From: Desmodesmus armatus | Taxonomy: Eukaryota; Chlorophyta; Chlorophyceae; Sphaeropleales; Scenedesmaceae | DNA: 64,000 nucleotides | Assembly (NCBI GenBank): GCA_007449985.2 | Contig: VIIQ02000614.1 | Span: forward strand, 124,001-188,000 | Reading direction: 5' to 3' | Shown: piece after piece, positions 42,203 through 51,231 of the stretch | How positions within the stretch are numbered: position 1 is the stretch's first letter | How the letters are laid out: each line of letters opens with the position of its first letter | Program-made: the position numbers and the translations under genes | Notes under the pieces: model-generated | The model's database searches: none | Told to the model about the DNA's origin: nothing | Seen by the model: only the letters and a program-made list of their open reading frames with translations

Positions 42203-44273
42203 GAGGAAGGGAATCAGGCAGCGGCGAGTGCCCGGCGCAGCAGCGCCCGCGGCAGCGTGCAAAGCAGCGGCGGCGGCAGCAGCAGCCAGAGTTGGCATTG
42301 TCCTCAGCGTGGTCTGTATTTGAGCAGCAGCTGGCCATGCTGCACAGTCAGCAGCGGGCACTGCTGATCCTGGCCACGACTCAGCTCCCTGGGGAGTCAT
42401 TACCTGTCGAGGTGCAGCAGCTGTTTGGCTGGCAGCCACAGCAAGCACTGGTATCTTCACAGCAGCAGCCAGCACCACTATCACGCATGCAGCAGAAGGA
42501 GGCTGCTTGCAGCAGCAGCAGGGACCTAGCGAGCAGCTGCTGTAGCGGCAGGACTGTACAGATCTCTGCGCAGGACACCGCCGAAGTGGCTGCAGCTGCT
42601 GATGCCGCCCTTGCAGCAGCTGGGGTTAGGGCGCGACAGGTTCCGGCAGATGGGTTGGACAGCGGTCCAGCTGGCAGCGGTGCTGAACACAGGCTGCTGC
42701 CGGTCCAAGAACAGCACACATCAGCAGCAGCAGCTGCAATGGGCAGTGTGGGTTTGGAGGAGCCAGCCAGCCCATTGCAGCAGCAGCAGCAGCGGGAGTG
42801 TTCAGGTGTGGACGCCCTTATATCTGCAGCAGTGCAGCAGAAGGAGCAGCAGCGGCGTCAGGCGCTGAGGCAGCTGCCTAGGCGTGTGTCAACACAGCAG
42901 GTGCTGGCTGCGCAGCAGCTGGGTGGAGCCCTGCAGCAGTTGAACGATGCACAAAAGGCAGAGGCCACAACACTGCTGGCCCAGGTGAGGAGAAGGGTAG
43001 GGTCGGGCTGAATGGGTAGGGTTCGGCTGCAGCCTGAATAAGCGTTCATATTCTGAACCCTATTATCCGGACAGCAACACCAAATCATGTGTGCATTTTC
43101 CTTCTGTTAAGAAAAATATGTGAGGCACACACAGAAGCTTTTCATACTCACACTGCACATCCGCAAGGACCTGCTTGCACCTGGCAGTTGGTTGGCGTCT
43201 CAGGAGTTGGGTCAAGACAGGATGCAAGCGGAGATGTACATGCAGGGGCTGCACAGCTGCTATGCCAACACGTTTCAGACCCGCCAGCTTTGCAGCCGTT
43301 GACCTAGTATGCTCACATTGCTTTGCTGTGCCGCACTCGCATGCTGCTTCGCATCAGCACCAGCCGCAGCACCAGCACCAACACACGCACCAATCCTTGC
43401 AGCTCCACAGCTCATACCCCTGCATGCAATATATTATATAGTATAATATATTATAATATATTACAATTTACTCATTATATTTATTATGAATTATTTTTAA
43501 ATGATATATATTTATGTGCCCGTCCCTCACGTGTACTCTTCCTACAGGTCCAATCCAGCCTGCAGCACACTGCAGGCATGGTCCTGGCTGACCCCAGGCT
43601 CTCCCTCACAGCCCCACGCCAGCTGGTTACCAAGCAGAGGCGGTCGGCGGCAGGGGCCGGGGCGCCCCGGCAGCTGCGGGTGGGGGCCGGGCTGGGATTG
43701 CTGCGCGTAGCCCTCTTGCTGCGGTGTGTGAGAGGGCACTGCAGGGGTGGTACTGGAGCCTTGACGCATTCCAAGCTGACTTCCGTACAGCGGTAGCAGC
43801 TACCAGGTGCGGTTGGCCAAGGGAAGAATTGCATGCCTTCCAGTTGGTGGAGGCTCAACCCCAGAGGTGTGTCGAGGTGTGGGGTCGTCGTCACTGTATG
43901 TTTCAAAGAAACACCAATGCTGACATGACACAAACCTTGTTTGTGTGCATAACTCACGTGTCATGTGTTGTGTGGCTGTTGCAGGTCCCGGCAGGGGGAG
44001 CTGGCTGTGAGTCACAGCTGTGCTACAGCAGCAGCAGCCACCCTGCAGGATGTGGTGGACGCAGCCTGCCACGAGGGGCGCCTCAGGCTGCGGCTGTATG
44101 ACTACAGCAGGCAGCAGCTGCTGGAGGCAGCAGCGCATGCACGGCAGGGTGCTGTGCAGCTGCAGCAGTGGGAGGCCGAGCAGCAGCAGCAGCGCCAGCA
44201 GCAGCAGCGGCAGCGGCAGGAGGGTGGTTTCAAGATGCCAAGGTCCCGACCTGCTGGGCCCCCGGTAGCGTGA
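32780..44273 (+). CDS. ATAD2-like AAA ATPase with extended PHD finger
   Basis: Exons: 32780-33037, 33269-33435, 33713-33805, 34366-34573, 34946-35412, 35798-36011, 36400-36470, 36926-37033, 37692-37870, 38533-39578, 40119-40883 (one internal frame change near 40366-40420), 41339-41484, 41845-42984, 43548-43806, 43985-44273 (TGA). The extended PHD begins [13 protein letters not shown] and [10 protein letters not shown], then [13 protein letters not shown] and [12 protein letters not shown]. The AAA domain has [16 protein letters not shown], Walker A GPPGTGKT, Walker [11 protein letters not shown], sensor IGATNR and the Arg finger [12 protein letters not shown] long Gln/Ala region follows, then a second AAA-like part with a decayed P-loop ([13 protein letters not shown]) and YMPRLE. 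Plants have AAA proteins with an extended PHD related to ATAD2/Yta7, which remodel chromatin; a nuclear role is inferred. No clear bromodomain is seen; the C-terminus ([19 protein letters not shown]) could be a degenerate one. In exon 43548 the frame needs one extra base near 43720. Confidence 0.85.
33834..33975. repeat. 72-bp tandem duplication in intron
   Basis: The blocks starting at 33837 and 33909 share gggttycagt, gggctgcatgcac(t), catycagtgttgggaga-like segments at a 72-bp period, with moderate divergence. They lie in the intron 33806-34365 of the ATAD2-like gene. Confidence 0.65.
36478..36510. repeat. Head-to-head telomere-like repeat in intron
   Basis: Two TTTAGGG-type units (gggtttagggtttagg) are followed after a single a by cctaaaccc and a degenerate ttaaccct. 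The core is an inverted repeat with a 1-nt loop. It lies a few bases after the Walker B exon of the ATAD2-like gene. Confidence 0.7.
37586..37645. repeat. AT dinucleotide tract
   Basis: (AT)n with interspersed catatatgat, self-complementary, directly upstream of the Arg-finger exon acceptor at 37691. It contrasts sharply with the GC-rich surroundings. Confidence 0.85.
38041..38150 (+). repeat. Intronic copy of the preceding exon's 3' end (exon echo 1)
   Basis: acatcctggccctgcacaca and what follows repeats 37777-37880, the 3' end of the AAA-lid exon plus its donor, with scattered substitutions and a short insertion that brings in a TAG. It lies about 265 bp downstream, inside intron 37871-38532 of the ATAD2-like gene, and is not used in the phase-consistent model. 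Confidence 0.85.
42136..42198 (+). repeat. (CAG)n microsatellite in coding exon
   Basis: About 21 CAG/GCA triplets read as a poly-Ala run in the ATAD2-like frame. It is the longest uninterrupted triplet tract in the window and probably varies in length. Confidence 0.9.
43428..43515. repeat. AT-rich island
   Basis: About 85 bases almost free of G and C, containing several tataat-like palindromes. It ends about 30 bases before the acceptor at 43547 in the ATAD2-like gene. Confidence 0.8.
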
Positions 44274-44461
44274 CAACTGAGCAGAGCGGGCAGCAGAATA
44301 TCATGCAGCAACCAGCTTTTGACAAGCACAATGTTTGAGATGGCGCAGGGTCACGCCCTGGAGTCTTCCAGCCTGACAGTTGTTGGAGTTGGTCAAAGGT
44401 CCGACAAGTCCAAGGTTGACCACTTTGAACCCAACTTCTGAAGAACCATCATCGGACAATA
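44274..44461. promoter_or_regulatory. Short intergenic gap upstream of the hydrolase gene
   Basis: Only 188 bp separate the ATAD2-like stop codon and the hydrolase start, so the 3' UTR of one and the promoter of the other must be compact or overlap. No TATA box stands out. Confidence 0.35.
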
Positions 44462-47400
44462 ATGCCGAACTTCACAGCATCAATCTTATTCCGTCCTGGT
44501 ACCTTGTCGCCTCTCTCTCGTCTTACATTTACATGGTCTCGCTGTGAGATCTCCCCCTGCATGCAGCGTCTGCGAGGCATCATCAGGCCGCACAGCCGAT
44601 CCCTGCGAAGGCATCTTACTGCATCTTACAGTACAACAATGAGCGACCCTGTGGTCAGTGCCGTGTCCACTTCATCAATGCTGCGTCAGCATTGGGCTAC
44701 TGATCTGTCAACCTCCTGAGCCTACTAGGGCTGATCAAGCTGTGAATGCCGTTGCACGCCACGTGTTATGCAGGTGCTTGCAAAAGTAGACAATGGCATA
44801 GCTGAGCTCACACTGAACAGGTGAGCAAAGGACCCTGCTGGCCAGGTGGTAGGGTGGGTTGCCTTGAACGCACACCAGGGGTGCTTTGGGACAGCTAACC
44901 ACCTGCCACACTGTTTGCATGTTCCTTGTTACAGGCAGAAGGCGTTAAACTCTCTCAACACCGAAATGGTAAACCCTAGACTGCAGAGCTGTGCACCTCA
45001 CATCATCCTTACCCCCCAAGCAGCACATGGCAGGGAGGCAGTGGTGTTGTCAGCATTGCGTGCAGCAGGAGCGGCTTGGTCTGAGCCACACCGACCAATG
45101 CAGGGGGGGATTTTGTTGCTCCTGAAGCTTTGATCCCTTACCAGAATGGTGTTTAGGTCAGTCACGTGTTGGCAGGCAATGGTATGTAGTCCTTTCAAAA
45201 CAAGCAGCTGTCCCTGCCGCCCGCAGGTGACCCTCGCCTACCAGCACTACCACCGCTGGGCGGCAGCAGGAAGTGGAGTCAGGGCCGTACTGCTGACTGG
45301 GGCAGGAGATAAGGTGAGTGGGGGAAGTGGGCTCAAAACCACACTCATATGCAGTTGCTTTTTCCTAATCAAGTCGACGAGGGGCTACTTTAGCAGCTAG
45401 GCTTGTGTCTTCCTCTGCAGCTGTTGTCTCTTCGGGGCGGGCATAGTGCTCCACATACAGGCAACAAGGCGCAGACGTACATCAGCAGCTGTGCCGTGTC
45501 ATAAACTGCCACTCAAACCTTGTGATGCTACATGTGGGTGTTGCACCCAGCCTCGCAAAGGGGGGCCGATGTGCTGTGTCCTGCTTCACTGATTCACTTG
45601 ATGGCCCATTCAGCCATCACGCGTCAATGCCAGGGCAGACAGTCTCAAACATGCCAACGCAGCCTCCCAAACAATCCACTGTCCTCCCCCCCCTCTCACA
45701 TCGTGCCCGGGGCGTTATCCCTATCCCTGTCAGGCCTTCTGTGCCGGTGGTGACGTCAAGGCTGTGGCACTGGATGTTGCTGCTGGCCGGCCGGCGTCTG
45801 CCCTGGCTTTCTTCAAGGCTGAGTACCTGCTGGATGCCTCCATCAGCTGCCTGTCAGTGCCCCACATCAGCCTGCTGGACGGCATCACCATGGGGGGAGG
45901 GGCAGGCATATCCATGCATGGACACTTCAGGGTGGCCACGGAAAGGTGGGTGGACACAGGGAGTGCGCAATCAGTTGCTGCTACATTGATTAAAGTCTAG
46001 CGTGGCAGTCAATACTGTGTCAGAGGAGCGTGTCTCAGCAACCATTGGAATGTGACCTGCCACAGCCCAAAGTGACTTGTGTGCGGGTGTATCAGTGCGT
46101 GTTTGTGTGGGGGTTGGCACACTAAGAAGGGCGACTGCATCGCTGGCGGCATGATAATGCTTTCTAATGGGAGGGACTTTGGCGGCATCACCAGTAGCAC
46201 CTCACGGCCTCACCATAACGTTCAATCAAATCACATCAAAGTTACACCTGTAGCTATAAAGCTCAAGAGCTCATGCCAGCCATAATGTTGATGTTGCAGT
46301 GCTTGTCAATCACTGCAGGAGTCTGTTTGCCATGCCTGAGACTGCCATTGGGCTGTTCCCTGATGTTGGCATGATGGCTGTGCTGACACACCTGCCTGGC
46401 CAGCTGGGAGCTTACCTGGCACTCACAGGGGCACGACTCAAAGGTAGGCGTATTTTGTAAGTAGGAGCTTTCTGTGCTGGTTTTGAGGTTTCAGACGACC
46501 AGAGTACACAGTGGTTGCTGTACCCTCCACCCTATGCTATGTGTCCACCACCACCACCAGTTGAAGTGATGCAACTGCACAGATGTGTGCAAGATCTGTG
46601 TCATTTCACCCCCCCCCCCCCTTGCCCTGTCACCAGCTGAAGGAGGCAGGGTTGGCCACACACTACATCCCTCTACGGGCCCTTTGGCAAACAACCCGAC
46701 ATGTAGTGACTCCCCCCCCCCAAATTCACACTGATACGCCCTGCTCGCCCCCTTGCATCAGGTCACCAGCTGAAGGAGGCAGAGTTGGCCACACACTACT
46801 TCCCCTCCACAGATTCTTGTCTTGGAAACATTCCTACTTGTAATGACTGGGCGTTTGTCTCCCCCACCTCCACCACGCCGCGCCCGCTTCCCCCTTGTAT
46901 CACTTGGCAGGTCACCAGCTAAAGGAGGCAGGGTTGGCCACTCACTACATCCCCTCCAGCTACCTCCCCAGCGTCAAGCAGCAGCTGCACCAGGCAGGTC
47001 CTGCAGCAGCAGACCCCTCAGCAGTAGCAGCACTCCTGTCAGGCATAGAGGCAGCAGCCACCAAAGACATTGGCCTCCCCAAGGAGCCCAGTTTGCTGCG
47101 GCTGCTGCCTGTGATTGAGCGCTGCTTTGGTCACCACAGTGTGGGTGCAGTGATGGCGGCGCTGGGGGCTGAGAGGGCTGAGCGGTCGTGGTGTGAGGAG
47201 GCCCTGCAGCAGCTGCAGAGGTGTGTATAGACACAGGGGGTATGTGTGTGTGGGGGGGGGGGTAGTAGGTGGGGAGACACAAGGGGCCATGGTACGGGAT
47301 TCTAGAGGCATCAGCCGTGGTGTGAGGAGGCCCTGCAGCAGCTGCAGAGGGGCGGGGGGGGGGGGGGGGGGTGAACGGGCACGGTAGGGATGTGGAGGAT

Positions 47401-48248
47401 TTAGCCAGGTGTGATGTGGTGTGAGGTGTGAAGTGTGACACTTCACAGTGTGTAAGTGTGAGGTGTGAGGTGTTACATGCGTGAGGTGTGATGTACATGT
47501 TGCGTGGTGCTGTGCTTCTCTGCGCTCCCTGCTGCTGCATAACTACTACTCATGTTGAGTGTTGACTTATCCTCAGCCACCAACTGACACACGGTAGGTA
47601 CCGCTGCGTCTTTGCCGTGTGCTGTGGCTCCCTGCTGCAGGGGCTCCCCGCTGGCTACTGCTTTGACGCTGAGCTACTTCCAGCGCAGCCGAGCGGCAGG
47701 GTGGAGCCCGTTGGAGGTGTTGTCTCAGGACTATGTGCTGATGGGTCACTTCATGTCGTCAGAGTCTGACTTTTATGAGGGGGTGAGGGCACGGCTCATT
47801 GACAAAGATGACAAGCCGCGCTGGAAGCATAGCGACATAGAGGAGGTGAGGGGGGTGGTGTAATGTATGGCGGCGGCTGCTGTTGGGAGATGCTAGCTGA
47901 TGGAATTGGCGGAGCAAAGTACCAACATTGTTCGACAAGAAAGACAAGCTGCGCTGGAAGCACAGCAGCATAAGCGAGGGTAGATACGTGGTGGTGCTAC
48001 TCACCTACGTGGCGCAATCTTAAGGTCTTGCAGTGGCTTGTTTTGTGTGTTGGCCTAGCTGTGATCACGTCATGATGTGTAGTTTGACTTGAGAACGTGC
48101 CACCTACGATGACGGCAGATTGGTGTTGTGCTACGTGCAGGTGTCTGATGATTTGGTTTCAGGCTTCTTCAGGCCCCGTAAGGAGGGTGATGTGCTGGAC
48201 CTCAAGGCGCTGCTGCAGGCACCAACACCACAGCTGTCCCGCCTGTAG
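44462..48248 (+). CDS. HIBCH/CHY1: 3-hydroxyisobutyryl-CoA hydrolase, possibly dual-targeted
   Basis: Nine exons with consistent phases: 44462-44653, 44774-44820, 44935-44968, 45227-45313, 45734-45945, 46319-46443, 46911-47220, 47641-47845, 48141-48248 (TAG); 439 aa. Crotonase-fold motifs are [20 protein letters not shown], the oxyanion-hole segment [22 protein letters not shown] and [13 protein letters not shown] (catalytic Glu region). This matches the valine-degradation hydrolase that frees 3-hydroxyisobutyrate from CoA. Residues 1-60 are Arg/Ser/Thr-rich with almost no acidic residues ([14 protein letters not shown]), like a mitochondrial presequence. The protein ends SRL, a peroxisomal PTS1. 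In-frame Met codons at 44561 (residue 34) and 44639 (residue 60) could give shorter forms; the Met-60 form would be 380 aa, close to plant CHY1. The first donor is gtg|gtcagt. Introns 6, 7 and 8 carry exon echoes. Confidence 0.93.
46629..46810 (+). repeat. Two intronic copies of the next exon's 5' end (exon echo 2)
   Basis: Copies of tcaccagctgaaggaggcag and the following [14 protein letters not shown] bases lie at 46629-46672 and 46755-46810. They precede the real exon start at 46911 (gtcaccagctaaaggaggca). Spacing is about 130 and 150 bp. Each copy carries acceptor-like sequence. Confidence 0.88.
47316..47352 (+). repeat. Intronic copy of the previous exon's 3' end (exon echo 3)
   Basis: cgtggtgtgaggaggccctg and the next 15 bases repeat 47187-47221 exactly, at an offset of 129 bp. 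The donor gtgtgt is replaced by a poly-G run. Confidence 0.9.
47931..47980 (+). repeat. Intronic copy of the previous exon's 3' end (exon echo 4)
   Basis: ttcgacaagaaagacaagct and the following gcgctggaagcacagc... repeat 47799-47845 with substitutions, at an offset of about 132 bp, inside the last intron of the hydrolase gene. Confidence 0.82.
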
Positions 48249-49900
48249 GGTGCGGGACACACTCACAAGCAGCAAGGCCGCTCAAGTCATGTGTGACCAT
48301 ACCACAGCGGCTGTGAACTCTTTCGCACATTGAAGCGTGTACATTATTTAGCTGGGGTGTCTGTGACAACCAGCAGGGCTGTTCTTTGGAAATGTTACTG
48401 CTGACAAAGTTTCTGGTCTGGGATTGCCCATAGGGCATCCTGTTGTGGATCAGTACGTGACTGCATGAAGAAACTTGCAGATCCAACATGTCTGTACAGT
48501 AGCAAGTGCATGCAGGCTATCTGTCAGTAGCGATCATATTTTATTGCATGACATCAATCTGACATGTTTGTGCAGTAGAGCCATCTGGGGCAGACCGAGC
48601 CTAGCAAGGAGTGGTGTGGCGAGCTGCCATGCCGGGTGACATCACTGGGTGAACCATCAATTGGTGACATCAAATCGTGTGGCAACAGTAATTACCTGTG
48701 ACCATTCCCCTCGTACATCTTCCCTGGACCTACAGGTGTTGTTACCACTCCTAATGCTGAGCAGAAAAAAAATGCTGAGCAGTGCACAGCTACAACTACC
48801 TGAGTGAATACCCACCCAAAGCCTGTGCACGTCCATGGCACCCAACTCACTACCGAGGGCCAACATTCTCCGGCATGCACACACACGCACATCCCACCCA
48901 AATGCTCTCCCACTAGCAGGGGTTGCTACAGCAACTCTTGCAGCAGGGCCCCCACACCGCCCACTCAGTCCCACTACCATGACACGCCAAGACACATCAA
49001 AGCCTGCACAGGCACAGCTCTTTCTGTACACCGGACGAGCAGCACAAGGCCGCTGCCTCTTACACCAATCCACTGCAAGGCAGTGGGCAGGTGGGTGCAT
49101 CATGCACGGCACAAGCTTGCCAGGCCACACAACTGAGACGGCAGCTCAGCACAGTAAACACTCAAAAGTGTGAGCCAACTGCTGCAGGACAGCTGAGACG
49201 CACGCATGCAACACAACATGCCATGCTAAGTCATGCGTTGAGAGATAGCTTGCCTGTGACGCTATTTGTTGGCGTGGAAGTCACCCCAGGCGCAGTAACA
49301 TCTGCCACAGTAATGTGTCACGTGTGAGATGACTAAACCCAGACAACACAAAGCCAACAGCAACGACAGCCAAGGCCAGTGCCTTCGGCCACGGCCACTC
49401 TGAAAAGACCCAGCACGTACCAACACGCCCAAAAAACAAAAACCCCTAGATGCAGGGAGCTGCACCAAATGAAAACGGGCCTAGCTTTCCATGCTGCCAC
49501 TCTTCATGCAAAAGGAAAACCCTCACGCAGCATACACCAGGCTCCAACACAATCCCTCCACCAAAACACGCCACCCTGTGCTGCAACAAGTCGGGTCACA
49601 GCTCACAGTTCCCAGTCAAACCAAACGCCTCAATTAATCATCAACAGCACCCGCTTGCACGCTGTGCATCCTGCAGGCCATCACGTGCAGTACCGTACTG
49701 CATGTGCCAGCAACACTTTACAGCAAGCTGGCAAGATCACATGCCGCTGAAAGCTGCTGGCACTAGTCCCTGCTGTTGCCGACACTGCCCAGCAGCACAG
49801 TAGACCCAGCGATGTCACAGAACATCGAGGGAGAGTGTCTGTACATGTCGAGACCTTAAGTAGGTCAACCCTGCTGTCCACGCCCTGAGGACTCCACTGT
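48249..49900. other. Intergenic region, no gene identified
   Basis: Convergent gene ends lie on either side. Open frames are short and compositionally ordinary. Nothing was recognised. Confidence 0.45.
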
Positions 49901-50040
49901 GCCACGTCAGCGCAGTGTCTGACACTCTGCCACGTCAGCGCAGTGTCTTACACTCTGCCACGTCAGCGCAGTGTCTTACACACTGCCATGTCAGCGCAGT
50001 GTCTTACACACTGCCATGTCAGCGCAGTGATTCACACACT
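49901..50040. repeat. 28-bp tandem repeat, 5 copies
   Basis: Unit gccacgtcagcgcagtgtct plus eight bases, starting at 49901, 49929, 49957, 49985 and 50013. Copies 4 and 5 share cac to cat. Units are directly abutting, with no spacers. Confidence 0.93.
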
Positions 50041-51231
50041 GCGCTGGGCTTGTGCAAGCACTGTGCTGTAGGGGCACCGTCAGCGCACAACCAACCTGCG
50101 TCAAGCAAGCAACTAACTGCCAGTGGATGCAGCCAGCACGCCTGGTGCAACTGCACCAATACACACAGCATGCATGCCCAGTCATTTGTGCACCCTGGGA
50201 CCTTCGCCAGACATGCAACTCAAGAACAAAGGTGCCTCCACCTCCTGCTACTAGTAGATCGCCACCAGGCACCATGTCTGCTAGATCGCCACCAGCACAC
50301 ATGTCTGGTATATCTCCACCAGGCAACATGTCGATGGAGCCAGCATGCTTACTGCGCAGCGCTGAGGGCAAGTCGCAGAAAGCCAAGAGGCAGCAGCAGA
50401 GCTGAACTATAAGTGTAGATCTCTGCAGCATAGCGGCATCAACAGCTAGGACGAGAGCACCAGCACTTGGAAGCTCTGCCAAGGGGGCATGCAGCTACCT
50501 GAAGGCAAACACGGCAGCAGACACACGACACCACATCCAACAGCGACGCTAGGCGCAGTGCAGCAGCAGCGTGGTATCTAACTGCGCCATCTGCTGCACA
50601 GCCTCATGTAGCTCAGCAACTAACAGAATACTACCATACAAACACAGCGATGACCACTTGAGCCGCCAGTGCCACACAAGCTGCAAAGCCATCAGGTGTG
50701 CAGCGAGTGCACGCATGCCGCAGTGCACCAGGCTTTGCTGTACCATTGCTCGTACTGCAGCCGTGAGTACAGCGCACCACCTGATAGCGTAAGATGAGTC
50801 ACCAGCGGCCTAACACAGCCGCCGTGCTTCACTGCAGGTTGGCAGGCGGTGTGGCACTTTTGCATGCAGGCAAAGCCTTGCAAGCTTTGAAATCGATCAC
50901 CTATTGCAGTCGATTCCCAGCAGCAGTGCAGCACACAAACACACCACTGTCACCCTACACAAGATGCCTCTACACAACATGCATTCCCGCACACATTGCA
51001 GCTACGAAAAGCTACACGCAGACATGCACGCATACCTCTACCGCAACATCACCCCCACTCATGCAGTGGCGGCTACAGCAACAACACACACCAGGAGATG
51101 CCAACTGCTGCTACAGCTGCTGCGGAGGGATGATATGCTCACGACTCAAGCTCGTAACAATGCAAAAGCATCGACTGCCTGGCAAAACCCCCCCAAAAGC
51201 TGCGACTGCTCCAAACCACAAACCCTCCGGC
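50041..51231. other. Intergenic, 3' of Reeler-b561 gene
   Basis: It includes a short 27-bp repeat (below). Otherwise no supported gene; the part next to 51232 is probably the 3' UTR of the minus-strand gene. Confidence 0.4.
50256..50336. repeat. 27-bp tandem repeat, 3 copies
   Basis: agatcgccaccaggcaccat-type units at 50256, 50283 and 50310, the third with four or five changes. The period is a multiple of three and the plus frame reads RSPPGTMSA/RSPPAHMSG/ISPPGNMSM, but no gene context supports translation. Confidence 0.85.

Noticed and set aside
41732..42367. 211-codon plus-strand frame with a long Gln run
   Set aside because: It overlaps the 41845-42984 exon in a different frame; the phase-consistent frame is the poly-Ala one joined to YMPRLE.
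48657..49173. Open frames of 110-157 codons on both strands after the hydrolase gene
   Set aside because: No motif, no splice support, and composition like surrounding non-coding DNA.
49901..50040. Possible CRISPR array
   Set aside because: The 28-bp units abut directly with no unique spacers, and the surrounding DNA is eukaryotic.
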